Assembly: GCA_964058805.1 (NCBI GenBank)
Contig: CAXKVV010000051.1
Coordinates: 1-64,000 of the forward strand
Direction: 5' to 3'
Source of the DNA: Schoenoplectus triqueter
Taxonomy: Eukaryota; Streptophyta; Magnoliopsida; Poales; Cyperaceae
DNA length: 64,000 bases
Shown here: positions 1 to 13,309 of the stretch, in pieces
How the letters are laid out: each line of letters opens with the position of its first letter
Numbering within the stretch: position 1 is the first letter of the stretch
Program-made: the position numbers and the translations under genes
The notes under the pieces: generated by a model
What the model saw: only the letters and a program-made list of their open reading frames with translations
The model's database searches: none
Told to the model about the DNA's origin: nothing

Positions 1-580
1 GGACTCGTTTTCGACGGTACCGAGGGCGTCGGGTATCTTTTTCATGCTTTGCGCGCCCGGACTCGTTTTCGGCGGTACCGAGGGTGTCGGGTACAATTTT
101 CATGTTTTGCGCGCCAAGACCCATTTTCGGCGGTACCGAGGGCGTCGGGTCCCGTTTTCATGTTTTGCGCGCCCGGACTCCTTTTCGGCGGTACTTAGGG
201 TGTCGGGTGCCGTTTTCATGTTTTGCGCGCCCGGACTCGTTTTCGGCGGTACAGAGGGCGTCGGGTCCCGTTTTCATGTTTTGCGCGCCCGGACTCGTTT
301 TCGGCGGTACCGAGGAAGTCGGGTATCTTTTTCATGCTTTGCGCGCCCGGACTCGTTTTCGGCGGAACCGAGGGTGTCGGGTACCGTTTTCATGTTTTGC
401 GCGCCCAGACCCATTTTCGGCGGTACCGAGGGCGTCGGGTCCCGTTTTCATGTTTTGCGCGCCCGGACTCCTTTTCGGCGGTACTTAGGGTGTCGGGTGC
501 CGTTTTCATGTTTTGCGCGCCCGGACTCGTTTTCGGCGGTACAGAGGGCGTCGGGTCCCGTTTTAATGTTTTGCGCGCCC
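1..580. repeat. Local 5-monomer (290-bp) tandem duplication
   Basis: Monomers 1-5 (1-290) and 6-10 (291-580) carry the same ordered variants: a TATC/CATGC monomer, a GGGTGTC monomer with AGACCC, a plain monomer, a CTCC...TACTTAGG monomer, and a TACAGAGG monomer. Later HOR-A copies contain the block only once (position 1 matches 3,769, five monomers further than the HOR period predicts). The duplication is therefore private to this copy. Confidence 0.75.
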
Positions 581-3500
581 GGACTCGTTTTCGGCGGTAC
601 CGAGGGCGTCGGGTTCCGTTTTCTTGTTTTGCGCGCCCGGAATCGTTTTAGGCGGTACCGGGGGCGTCGGGTATCTTTTTCTTGTTTTGCGCGCCCGGAC
701 TCGTTTTCGGCGGTACCGAGGGCGTCGGGACCCGTTTTCAAGTTTTGCGCGCCCGGACTCGTTTTCGGCGGTAGCGAGGGCCTCGGGTCCCGTTTTCATG
801 TTTTGCGCGCCCGGACTCGTTTTCGGCGGTAACGAGGGCGTCGGGTATCTTTTTCTTGTTTTGCGCGCCCGGACTCGTTTTCGGCGGTACCGAGGGCGTC
901 GGGTATCTTTATCATGTTTTGCGCGCCCGGACTCGTTTTCGGCGGTACCGAGGGCGTCGGGTCCCATTTTCATGTTTTGCGCTCCCGGACTCGTTTTCGA
1001 CGGTACCGAGGGCGTCGGGACCCGTTTTCAAGTTTTGTGCGCCCGGACTAGTTTTCGGCGAAGCGAGGGCCTCGGGTCCCGTTTTCATGTTTGGCGCGCC
1101 CGAACTCATTTTCGGCGGTATCGAGGGCGTCGGGTCCCGTTTTCATGTTTTGCGCGCCCGGACTCATTTTCGGCGGTACCGAGGGTGTCGGGTGCCGTTT
1201 TCATGTTTTGAGCGCCCAGACTCGTTTTCGGCGGTACCGAGGGCGTCGGGTCCCGTTTTCATGTTTTGCGCGCCCGGACACGTTTTCGGCGTTACCGATG
1301 GCGTCGGGTTCCGTTTTCAAGATTTGCGCGCCCGGACTCATTTTCGGCGGGACCGAGGGCGTCGGGTCCCGTTTTCATGTTTTGCGCGCCCGGATTCGTT
1401 TTCGGCGGTACTGGGGGCGTCGGGTCCCGTTTTCAAGATTTGCGCGCCCGGACTCGTTTTCGACGGTACCGAGGGCGTCGGGTATCTTTTTCATGCTTTG
1501 CGCGCCCGGACTCGTTTTCGGCGGTACCGAGGGTGTCGGTTACCGTTTTCATGTTTTGCGCGCCCAGACCCATTTTCGGCGGTACCGAGGGCGTCGGGTC
1601 CCGTTTTCATGTTTTGCGCGCCCGGACTCCTTTTCGGCGGTACTGAGGGCGTCGGGTGCTGTTTTCATGTTTTGCGCGCCCGGACTCGTTTTCGGCGGTA
1701 CCGAGGGCGTCGGGTCCCGTTTTTATGTTTTGCCCGCCCGGACTCGTTTTCGGCGGTACGGAGGGCGTCGGGTCCCGTTTTCATGTTTTGCAAGCCCGGA
1801 CTCGTTTTCGGCGGTACCGTGGGCGTCGGGTCCCGTTTTCATGTTTTGCGTGCCCGGACTCATTTTCGGCGGTACCGAGGGCGTCGGGACCCGTTTCAAG
1901 TTTTGCGCGCCCGGACTTGTTTTCGGCGGTACCGAGGGCCTCGGGTCCCGTTTTCAATATTTGCACGCGCGGACTCATTTTCGGCGGTACCGAGGGCGTC
2001 GGGTCTCGTTTTTATGTCTTGCACGCCGGGACTCGTTTTCGGCGGTACCTAGGGACTCGTGTCCCATTTTCAAGATTTGCGCGCCCGACCTCGTTTTCGA
2101 CGGTACCGAGGGCCTCGGGTCCCGTTTCCAAGATTTGCGCGCCCGGACTCGTTTTCGGCGGTACCGAGTGCCTCTGGTCCCGTTTTCAAGATTTACGCGC
2201 CCGGCCTCATTTTCGGCGGGACCGAGCGCGTCGGGTCCCGTTTTCATGTTTTGCGCGCCCGGATTCGTTTTCGGCGGTACTGGGGGCGTCGGGTCCCGTT
2301 TTCAAGATTTGCGCGCCCGGACTCGTTTTCGACGGTACCGAGGGCGTCGGGTATCTTTTTCATGCTTTGCGCGCCCAGACTCGTTTTCGGCGGTAGCGAG
2401 GGCCTCGAGTCCCGTTTTCATGTTTTGCGCGCCGGACTCGTTTTTTGGCGGTAACGAGGGCGTCGGGTATCTTTTTCTTGTTTTGCGCGCCCAGACTCGT
2501 TTTCGGCGGTACCGAGGGTGTCGGGTATCTTTATCATGTTTTGCGCGCCCGGACTCGTTTTCGGCGGTACCGAGGGCGTCGGGTCCCGTTTTCATGATTT
2601 GCGCTCCCGGACTCGTTTTCGGCGGTACCGAGGGCGTTGAGACCCGTTTTCAAGTTTTGCGCGCCCGGACGCGTTTTCGGCGGTGCCGAGGGCGTCAGGT
2701 CCCTTTTTCATGTTTTGCGCGCCCGAACTCATTTTCGGCGGTATCGAGGGCGTCGGGTCCCGTTTTCATGTTTTGCGCGCCCGGACTCATTTTCGGCGGT
2801 ACCGAGGGCGTCGGGTGCCGTTTTCATGTTTTGAGCGCCCGGACTCGTTTTCGGCGGTACCGAGGGCGTCGGGTCCCGTTTTCATGTTTTGCTCGCCCGG
2901 ACACGTTTTCGGCGTTACCGATGGCGTCGGGTTCCGTTTTCAAGATTTGCGCGCCCGGACGCGTTTTCGGCGGTACCGAGGGCGTCAGGTCCCGTTTTCA
3001 TGTTTTGCGCGCCCGGACTCGTTTTCGGCCGTACCGAGGGTGTCGGGTACCGTTTTCATGTTTTGCGCGCCCCGCTTCATTTTCGGCGGTACCGAGGGCG
3101 TCGGGTCCAGTTTTCATGTTTTGCGCGCCCGGAGTCGTTTTCGGCGGTACGGGGGGCTTCGGGTCCTGTTTTCAAGATTTGCGCGCCCGGACTCGTTTTC
3201 GGCGGTAGCGAGGGCCTCGGGTATCTTTATCATGTTTTGCGCGCCCGGACTCGTTTTCGGCGGTACCGAGGGCGTCGGGTCCAATTTTCATGTTTTGCGC
3301 TCCCGGACTCGTTTTCGGCGGTACCGAGGGCGTCGAGACCCGTTTTCAAGTTTTGCGCGCCCGGACTCGTTTTCGGCGGAAGCGAGGGCCTCGGGTCCCG
3401 TTTTCATGTTTTGCGCGCCCGAACTCATTTTCGGCGGTATCGAGGGCGTCGGGTCCTGTTTTCATGTTTTGCGCGCCCGGACTCATTTTCGGCGTTACCG

Positions 3501-6500
3501 AGGGCATCGGGTGCCGTTTTCATGTCTTGAGCGCCCGGACTCGTTTTCGGCGGTACCGAGGGCGTCGGGTCCCGTTTTCATGTTTTGTGCGCCCGGACAC
3601 GTTTTCGGCGATACCGATGGCGTCGGGTTCCATTTTCAAGATTTGCGCGCCCGGACTCATTTTCGGCGGTACCGTGGGCGTCGGGTCCCGTTTTCATGTT
3701 TTGCGCGCCCGGATTCGTTTTCGGCGGTACTGGGGGCGTTGGGTCCCGTTTTCAAGATTTGCGCGCCCGGACTCGTTTTCGACGGTACCGAGGGCGTCGG
3801 GTATCTTTTTCATGCTTTGCGCGCCCGGACTCGTTTTCGGCGGTACCGAGGGTGTCGGGTACAGTTTTCATGTTTTGCGCGCCAAGACCCATTTTCGGCG
3901 GTATCGAGGGCGTCGGGTCCCGTTTTCATGTTTTGCGCGCCCGGACTCCTTTTCGGCGGTACTTAGGGTGTCGGGTGCCGTTTTCATGTTTTGCGCGCCC
4001 GGACTCGTTTTCGGCGGTACAGAGGGCGTCGGGTCCCGTTTTAATGTTTTGCGCGCCCGGACTCGTTTTCGGCGGTACCGAGGGCGTCGGGTTCCGTTTT
4101 CTTGTTTTGCGCGCCCGGAATCGTTTTAGGCGGTACCGGGGGCGTCGGGTATCTTTTTCTTGTTTTGCGCGCCCGGACTCGTTTTCGGCGGTACCGAGGG
4201 CGTCGGGACCCGTTTTCAAGTTTTGCGCGCCCGGACTCGTTTTCGGCGGTAGCGAGGGCCTCGGGTCCCGTTTTCATGTTTTGCGCGCCCGGACTCGTTT
4301 TCGGCGGTAACGAGGGCGTCGGGTATCTTTTTCTTGTTTTGCGCGCCCGGACTCGTTTTCGGCGGTACCGAGGGCGTCGGGTATCTTTATCATGTTTTGC
4401 GCGCCCGGACTCGTTTTCGGCGGTACCGAGGGCGTCGGGTCCCATTTTCATGTTTTGCGCTCTCGGACTCGTTTTCGACGGTACCGAGGGCGTCGAGACC
4501 CGTTTTCAAGTTTTGTGCGCCCGGACTAGTTTTCGGCGAAGCGAGGGCCTCGGGTCCCGTTTTCATGTTTTGCGCGCCCGAACTCATTTTCGGCGGTATC
4601 GAGGGCGTCGGGTCCCGTTTTCATGTTTTGCGCGCCCGGACTCATTTTCGGCGGTACCGAGGGTGTCGGGTGCCGTTTTCATGTTTTGAGCGCCCGGACT
4701 CGTTTTCGGCGGTACCGAGGGCGTCGGGTCCCGTTTTCATGTTTTGCGCGCCCGGACACGTTTTCGGCGTTACCGATGGCGTCGGGTTCCGATTTCAAGA
4801 TTTGCGCGCCCGGACTCATTTTCGGCGGGACCGAGGGCGTCGGGTCCCGTTTTCATGTTTTGCGCGCCCGGATTCGTTTTCGGCGGTACTGGGGGCGTCG
4901 GGTCCCGTTTTCAAGATTTGCGCGCCCGGACTCGTTTTCGACGGTACCGAGGGCGTCGGGTATCTTTTTCATGCTTTGCGCGCCCGGACTCGTTTTCGGC
5001 GGTACCGAGGGTGTCGGTTACCGTTTTCATGTTTTGCGCGCCCAGACCCATTTTCGGCGGTACCGAGGGCGTCGGGTCCCGTTTTCATGTTTTGCGCGCC
5101 CGGACTCCTTTTCGGCGGTACTGAGGGCGTCGGGTGCTGTTTTCATGTTTTGCGCGCCCGGACTCGTTTTCGGCGGTACCGAGGGCGTCGGGTCCCGTTT
5201 TTATGTTTTGCCCGCCCGGACTCGTTTTCGGCGGTACGGAGGGCGTCGGGTCCCGTTTTCATGTTTTGCAAGCCCGGACTCGTTTTCGGCGGTACCGTGG
5301 GCGTCGGGTCCCGTTTTCATGTTTTGCGTGCCCGGACTCATTTTCGGCGGTACCGAGGGCGTCGGGACCCGTTTCAAGTTTTGCGCGCCCGGACTTGTTT
5401 TCGGCGGTACCGAGGGCCTCGGGTCCCGTTTTCAATATTTGCACGCGCGGACTCATTTTCGGCGGTACCGAGGGCGTCGGGTCTCGTTTTTATGTCTTGC
5501 ACGCCGGGACTCGTTTTCGGCGGTACCTAGGGACTCGTGTCCCGTTTTCAAGATTTGCGCGCCCGACCTCGTTTTCGACGGTACCGAGGGCCTCGGGTCC
5601 CGTTTCCAAGATTTGCGCGCCCGGACTCGTTTTCGGCGGTACCGAGTGCCTCTGGTCCCGTTTTCAAGATTTACGCGCCCGGCCTCATTTTCGGCGGGAC
5701 CGAGCGCGTCGGGTCCCGTTTTCATGTTTTGCGCGCCCGGATTCGTTTTCGGCGGTACTGGGGGCGTCGGGTCCCGTTTTCAAGATTTGCGCGCCCGGAC
5801 TCGTTTTCGACGGTACCGAGGGCGTCGGGTATCTTTTTCATGCTTTGCGCGCCCAGACTCGTTTTCGGCGGTAGCGAGGGCCTCGAGTCCCGTTTTCATG
5901 TTTTGCGCGCCGGACTCGTTTTTTGGCGGTAACGAGGGCGTCGGGTATCTTTTTCTTGTTTTGCGCGCCCAGACTCGTTTTCGGCGGTACCGAGGGTGTC
6001 GGGTATCTTTATCATGTTTTGCGCGCCCGGACTCGTTTTCGGCGGTACCGAGGGCGTCGGGTCCCGTTTTCATGATTTGCGCTCCCGGACTCGTTTTCGG
6101 CGGTACCGAGGGCGTTGAGACCCGTTTTCAAGTTTTGCGCGCCCGGACGCGTTTTCGGCGGTGCCGAGGGCGTCAGGTCCCGTTTTCATGTTTTGCGCGC
6201 CCGAACTCATTTTCGGCGGTATCGAGGGCGTCGGGTCCCGTTTTCATGTTTTGCGCGCCCGGACTCATTTTCGGCGGTACCGAGGGCGTCGGGTGCCGTT
6301 TTCATGTTTTGAGCGCCCGGACTCGTTTTCGGCGGTACCGAGGGCGTCGGGTCCCGTTTTCATGTTTTGCTCGCCCGGACACGTTTTCGGCGTTACCGAT
6401 GGCGTCGGGTTCCGTTTTCAAGATTTGCGCGCCCGGACGCGTTTTCGGCGGTACCGAGGGCGTCAGGTCCCGTTTTCATGTTTTGCGCGCCCGGACTCGT

Positions 6501-9500
6501 TTTCGGCCGTACCGAGGGTGTCGGGTACCGTTTTCATGTTTTGCGCGCCCCGCTTCATTTTCGGCGGTACCGAGGGCGTCGGGTCCAGTTTTCATGTTTT
6601 GCGCGCCCGGAGTCGTTTTCGGCGGTACGGGGGGCTTCGGGTCCTGTTTTCAAGATTTGCGCGCCCGGACTCGTTTTCGGCGGTAGCGAGGGCCTCGGGT
6701 ATCTTTATCATGTTTTGCGCGCCCGGACTCGTTTTCGGCGGTACCGAGGGCGTCGGGTCCAATTTTCATGTTTTGCGCTCCCGGACTCGTTTTCGGCGGT
6801 ACCGAGGGCGTCGAGACCCGTTTTCAAGTTTTGCGCGCCCGGACTCGTTTTCGGCGGAAGCGAGGGCCTCGGGTCCCGTTTTCATGTTTTGCGCGCCCGA
6901 ACTCATTTTCGGCGGTATCGAGGGCGTCGGGTCCTGTTTTCATGTTTTGCGCGCCCGGACTCATTTTCGGCGTTACCGAGGGCATCGGGTGCCGTTTTCA
7001 TGTCTTGAGCGCCCGGACTCGTTTTCGGCGGTACCGAGGGCGTCGGGTCCCGTTTTCATGTTTTGTGCGCCCGGACACGTTTTCGGCGATACCGATGGCG
7101 TCGGGTTCCATTTTCAAGATTTGCGCGCCCGGACTCATTTTCGGCGGTACCGTGGGCGTCGGGTCCCGTTTTCATGTTTTGCGCGCCCGGATTCGTTTTC
7201 GGCGGTACTGGGGGCGTTGGGTCCCGTTTTCAAGATTTGCGCGCCCGGACTCGTTTTCGACGGTACCGAGGGCGTCGGGTATCTTTTTCATGCTTTGCGC
7301 GCCCGGACTCGTTTTCGGCGGTACCGAGGGTGTCGGGTACAGTTTTCATGTTTTGCGCGCCAAGACCCATTTTCGGCGGTATCGAGGGCGTCGGGTCCCG
7401 TTTTCATGTTTTGCGCGCCCGGACTCCTTTTCGGCGGTACTTAGGGTGTCGGGTGCCGTTTTCATGTTTTGCGCGCCCGGACTCGTTTTCGGCGGTACAG
7501 AGGGCGTCGGGTCCCGTTTTAATGTTTTGCGCGCCCGGACTCGTTTTCGGCGGTACCGAGGGCGTCGGGTTCCGTTTTCTTGTTTTGCGCGCCCGGAATC
7601 GTTTTAGGCGGTACCGGGGGCGTCGGGTATCTTTTTCTTGTTTTGCGCGCCCGGACTCGTTTTCGGCGGTACCGAGGGCGTCGGGACCCGTTTTCAAGTT
7701 TTGCGCGCCCGGACTCGTTTTCGGCGGTAGCGAGGGCCTCGGGTCCCGTTTTCATGTTTTGCGCGCCCGGACTCGTTTTCGGCGGTAACGAGGGCGTCGG
7801 GTATCTTTTTCTTGTTTTGCGCGCCCGGACTCGTTTTCGGCGGTACCGAGGGCGTCGGGTATCTTTATCATGTTTTGCGCGCCCGGACTCGTTTTCGGCG
7901 GTACCGAGGGCGTCGGGTCCCATTTTCATGTTTTGCGCTCTCGGACTCGTTTTCGACGGTACCGAGGGCGTCGAGACCCGTTTTCAAGTTTTGTGCGCCC
8001 GGACTAGTTTTCGGCGAAGCGAGGGCCTCGGGTCCCGTTTTCATGTTTTGCGCGCCCGAACTCATTTTCGGCGGTATCGAGGGCGTCGGGTCCCGTTTTC
8101 ATGTTTTGCGCGCCCGGACTCATTTTCGGCGGTACCGAGGGTGTCGGGTGCCGTTTTCATGTTTTGAGCGCCCGGACTCGTTTTCGGCGGTACCGAGGGC
8201 GTCGGGTCCCGTTTTCATGTTTTGCGCGCCCGGACACGTTTTCGGCGTTACCGATGGCGTCGGGTTCCGATTTCAAGATTTGCGCGCCCGGACTCATTTT
8301 CGGCGGGACCGAGGGCGTCGGGTCCCGTTTTCATGTTTTGCGCGCCCGGATTCGTTTTCGGCGGTACGGGGGGCGTCGGGTCCCGTTTTCAAGATTTGCG
8401 CGCCCGGACTCGTTTTCGACGGTACCGAGGGCGTCGGGTATCTTTTTCATGCTTTGCGCGCCCGGACTCATTTTCGGCGGTACCGAGGGTGTCGGTTACC
8501 GTTTTCATGTTTTGCGCGCCCAGACCCATTTTCGACGGTACCGAGGGCGTCGGGTCCCGTTTTCATGTTTTGCGCGCCCGGACTCCTTTTCGGCGGTACT
8601 GAGGGCGTCGGGTGCTGTTTTCATGTTTTGCGCGCCCGGACTCGTTTTCGGCGGTACCGAGGGCGTCGGGTCCCGTTTTTATGTTTTGCGCGCCCGGACT
8701 CGTTTTCGGCGGTACGGAGGGCGTCGGGTCCCGTTTTCATGTTTTGCAAGCCCGGACTCGTTTTCGGCGGTACCGTGGGCGTCGGGTCCCGTTTTCATGT
8801 TTTGCGTGCCCGGACTCATTTTCGGCGGTACCGAGGGCGTCGGGACCCGTTTCAAGTTTTGCGCGCCCGGACTTGTTTTCGGCGGTACCGAGGGCCTCGG
8901 GTCCCGTTTTCAATATTTGCACGCGCAGACTCATTTTCGGCGGTACCGAGGGCGTCGGGTCTCGTTTTTATGTCTTGCACGCCGGGACTCGTTTTCGGCG
9001 GTACCTAGGGACTCGTGTCCCGTTTTCAAAATTTGCGCGCCCGACCTCGTTTTCGACGGTACCGAGGGCCTCGGGTCCCGTTTCCAAGATTTGCGCGCCC
9101 GGACTCGTTTTCGGCGGTACCGAGTGCCTCTGGTCCCGTTTTCAAGATTTACGCGCCCGGCCTCATTTTCGGCGGGACCGAGGGCGTCGGGTCCCGTTTT
9201 CATGTTTTGCGCGCCCGGATTCGTTTTCGGCGGTACTGGGGGCGTCGGGTCCCGTTTTCAAGATTTGCGCGCCCGGACTCGTTTTCGACGGTACCGAGGG
9301 CGTCGGGTATCTTTTTCATGCTTTGCGCGCCCAGACTCGTTTTCGGCGGTAGCGAGGGCCTCGAGTCCCGTTTTCATGTTTTGCGCGCCGGACTCGTTTT
9401 TTGGCGGTAACGAGGGCGTCGGGTATCTTTTTCTTGTTTTGCGCGCCCAGACTCATTTTCGGCGGTACCGAGGGTGTCGGGTATCTTTATCATGTTTTGC

Positions 9501-10810
9501 GCGCCCGGACTCGTTTTCGGCGGTACCGAGGGCGTCGGGTCCCGTTTTCATGTTTTGCGCTCCCGGACTCGTTTTCGGCGGTACCGAGGGCGTTGAGACC
9601 CGTTTTCAAGTTTTGCGCGCCCGGACTCGTTTTCGGCGGAAGCGAGGGCCTCGGGTCCCGTTTTCATGTTTTGCGCGCCCGAACTCATTTTCGGCGGTAT
9701 CGAGGGCGTCGGGTCCCGTTTTCATGTTTTGCGCGCCCGGACTCATTTTCGGCGGTACCGAGGGCGTCGGGTGCCGTTTTCATGTTTTGAGCGCCCGGAC
9801 TCGTTTTCGGCGGTACCGAGGGCGTCGGGTCCCGTTTTCATGTTTTGCTCGCCCGGACACGTTTTCGGCGTTACCGATGGCGTCGGGTTCCGTTTTCAAG
9901 ATTTGCGCGCCCGGACGCGTTTTCGGCGGTACCGAGGGCGTCAGGTCCCGTTTTCATGTTTTGCGCGCCCGGACTCGTTTTCGGCCGTACCGAGGGTGTC
10001 GGGTACCGTTTTCATGTTTTGCGCGCCCCGCTTCATTTTCGGCGGTACCGAGGGCGTCGGGTCCAGTTTTCATGTTTTGCGCGCCCGGAGTCGTTTTCGG
10101 CGGTACGGGGGGCTTCGGGTCCTGTTTTCAAGATTTGCGCGCCCGGACTCGTTTTCGGCGGTAGCGAGGGCCTCGGGTATCTTTATCATGTTTTGCGCGC
10201 CCGGACTCGTTTTCGGCGGTACCGAGGGCGTCGGGTCCAATTTTCATGTTTTGCGCTCCCGGACTCGTTTTCGGCGGTACCGAGGGCGTCGAGACCCGTT
10301 TTCAAGTTTTGCGCGCCCGGACTCGTTTTCGGCGGAAGCGAGGGCCTCGGGTCCCGTTTTCATGTTTTGCGCGCCCGAACTCATTTTCGGCGGTATCGAG
10401 GGCGTCGGGTCCCGTTTTCATGTTTTGCGCGCCCGGACTCATTTTCGGTGTTACCGAGGGCGTCGGGTGCCGTTTTCATGTCTTGAGCGCCCGGACTCGT
10501 TTTCGGCGGTACCGAGGGCGTCGGGTCCCGTTTTCATGTTTTGTGCGCCCGGACACGTTTTCGGCGATACCGATGGCGTCGGGTTCCATTTTCAAGATTT
10601 GCGCGCCCGGACTCATTTTCGGCGGTACCGTGGGCGTCGGGTCTCGTTTTCATGTTTTGCGCGCCCGGATTCGTTTTCGGCGGTACCGAGGGTGTCGGGT
10701 ACAGTTTTCATGTTTTGCGCGCCAAGACCCATTTTCGACGGTACCGAGGGCGTCGGGTCCCGTTTTCATGTTTTGCGCGCCCGGACTCCTTTTCGGCGGT
10801 ACTGAGGGCG
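1..10810. repeat. Higher-order repeat HOR-A, period 3,478 bp (60 monomers)
   Basis: The order of variant monomers repeats every 3,478 bp. For example, the sequence at 624 recurs at 4,102 and 7,580, and that at 2,889 recurs at 6,367 and 9,845. The period equals 60 x 58 minus 2. The two missing bases are visible as one-base losses near 1,060 (GGCGAAGCG) and 1,894 (CGTTTCAAG), and both recur in the next two copies. A compensated -1/+1 pair lies near 2,430-2,446. Copies differ at only a few positions per kb, while neighbouring monomers differ much more. About three copies are present. The pattern breaks near 10,684, where two monomers are missing, and is lost by about 10,810. Confidence 0.92.
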
Positions 10811-13300
10811 TCGCGTGCCGTTTTCATGTTTTGCGCGCCCGGATTCGTTTTCGGCGGTAGCGAGCGCCTCGGGTCCCGTTTTCATGTTTTGCGCGCCCGG
10901 ACTCGTTTTCAGCGGTACCGAGGGCGTCGAGTATCTTTTTCATGTTTTGCGCGCCCGGACTCGTTTTCGGCGGTACCGAGGGCGTCGGGTCCCGTTTTCA
11001 TGTTTTGCATTCCCGGACTCATTTTCGGCGGTACCGAGGGCGTCGGACCCGTTTTCAAGTTTTGCGCGCCCGGACTTGTTTTCGGCGGTAGCGAGGGCGT
11101 CGGGTATCTTTTTCTTGTTTTGCGCGCCCGGACTCGTTTTCGACGGTACTGAGGGCGTCGGGTCCCGTTGTTATGTTTTACGCGCCCGGATTCGTTTTCG
11201 GCGGTACTGGGGGCGTCGGGTCCCGTTTTCAAGATTTGCACACCCGGACTCGTTTTCGACGGTACCGAGGGCGTCGGGTACCGTTTTCATGTTTTGCACG
11301 CCCGGACTCATTTTCGGCGGTACCGAGGGCGTCGGGTCCCGTTTTCATGTTTTGCGCGCCCGGAATCATTTTCGGCGGTACCGAGGGCGTCGGGTATCTT
11401 TTTCATGCTTTGCGCGCCCGGACTCGTTTTCGGCGGTACCGAGGGTGTCGGGTACCGTTTTCATGTTTTGCGCGCCCGGACCCCTTTTCGGCGGTACCGA
11501 GGGCGTCGGGTCCCGTTTTCATGTTTTGCGCGCCCGGACTCGTTTTCGGCGGTACCGAGAGCCTCGGGACCCGTTTTCAAGTTTTGCGCGCCCGGACTTG
11601 TTTTTGGCGGTACCGAGGGCCTCGGGTCCTGTTTTCAAGATTTGCACGCGCGGACTCATTTTCGGCGGTACCGAGGGCGTTGGGTCCCGTTTTTATGTTT
11701 TACGCGCCCGGACTCGTTTTCGACGGTACCGAGGGCGTCGGGTCCCAGTTTCATGTTTTGCGCTCCCGGAATCGTTTTCGGAGGTACCGAGGGCGTCGGG
11801 ACCCGTTTTCCAGTTTTGCGCGCCCAGACTCGTTTTCGGCGGTAGCGAGGGCCTCGGGTCCCGTTTTCATGTTTTGCGCGCCCGGACTCGTTTTCGGCGG
11901 TAACGAGGGCGTCGGGTATCTTTTTCATGTTTTGCGCGCCCGGACTCATTTTCGGCGGTACCGAGGGCGTCGGGTCCTGTTTTCATATTTTGCGCTCCCG
12001 GACTTGTTTTCGGCGGTACCGAGGGCGTCGGGACCCGTTGTCAAGTTTTGCGCGCCCAGACTCGTTTTCGGCGGTAGCGAGGGCCTCGGGTCCCGTTTTC
12101 ATGTTTTGCGCGCCCGGACTCGTTTTCGGCGGTAACGAGGGCGTCGGGTATCTTTTTCTTGTTTTGCGCGCTCGGAGTCGTTTTCAACGGTACGGGGGGC
12201 GTCGGGTCCCGTTTTCAAGATTTGCGCGCCCGGACTCGTTTTCGACGGTACCGAGGACGTCGGGTACGGTTTTCATGTTTTGCGCGCCCGGACTCCTTTT
12301 CGCCGGTACCGAGGGCGTCGGGTCCCGTTTTCATGTTTTGCGCGCCCGGACTCGTTTTCGGCGGTAGCGAGCGCCTCGGGTCCCGTTTTCATGTTTTGCG
12401 CGCCCGGACTCATTTTCGGCGGTACCGAGGGCGTCGGGTCCCGTTTTCATATTTTGCGCGCCCGGACTCGTTTTCGGTGGTAGCGAGCGCCTCGGGTACC
12501 ATTTTCATGTTTTGCGCGCCCGGACTCATTTTCGGCGGTACCGAGGGCGTCGGGTCCCGTTTTCATGTTTTGCGCGCCCGGACTCGTTTTCGGCGGTACC
12601 GAGGAAGTCAGGTATCTTTTTCATGCTTTGCGCGCCCGGACTCGTTTTCGGCGGTACCGAGGGTGTCGGGTACCGTTTTCATGTTTTGCGCGCCCCGACC
12701 CATTTTCGGCGGTACCGAGGGCGTCGGGTCCCGTTTTCATGTTTTGCGCGCCCGGACTCCTTTTCGGCGGTACTTAGGGCGTCGGGTGCCGTTTTCATGT
12801 TTTGCGCGCCCGGACTCGTTTTCGGCGGTACCGAGGGCGTCGGGTCCCGTTTTAATGTTTTGCGCGCCCGGACTCGTTTTCGGCGGTACCGAGGGCGTCG
12901 GGTTCCGTTTTCTTGTTTTGCGCGCCCGGATTCGTTTTAGGCGGTACTGGGGGCGTCGGGTATCTTTTTCTTGTTTTGCGCTCCCGGACTCGTTTTCGGC
13001 GGTACCGAGGGCGTCGGGACCCGTTTTCAAGTTTTGCGCGCCCGGACTCGTTTTCGACGGTAGCGAGGGCCTCGGGTCCCGTTTTCATGTTTTGCGCGCC
13101 CGGACTCGTTTTCGGCGGTAACGAGGGCGTCGGGTATCTTTTTCTTGTTTTGCGCGCCCGGACTCATTTTCGGCGGTACCGAGGGCGTCGGGTATCTTTA
13201 TCATGTTTTGCGCGCCCGGACTCGTTTTCGGCGGTACCGAGGGCGTCGGGTCTCATTTTCATGTTTTGCGCTCCCGGACTCGTTTTCGGCGGTACCGAGG
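10811..13300. repeat. Satellite, mixed order, including a partial HOR-A copy
   Basis: From 10,811 to about 12,500 the monomers follow no long period that I could see. There is a local 4-monomer (232-bp) duplication near 11,760-12,165, marked by paired GGTAGCGAGGGCCTC and GGTAACGAGGGCGTC monomers. From about 12,500 onward the order matches HOR-A again: 448 corresponds to 12,737, and 624 to 12,913. This match continues to about 13,940, with an offset of 12,289-12,290 bp, which is not a multiple of the HOR-A period. About 32 monomers of different order therefore separate this copy from the regular array. Confidence 0.7.
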
Positions 13301-13309
13301 GCGTCGCGA

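Noticed and set aside
1..10810. CRISPR-like array
   Set aside because: There are no separate repeat and spacer parts: the whole 58-bp unit is conserved, runs for tens of kb, and no cas genes are present. The context is eukaryotic.
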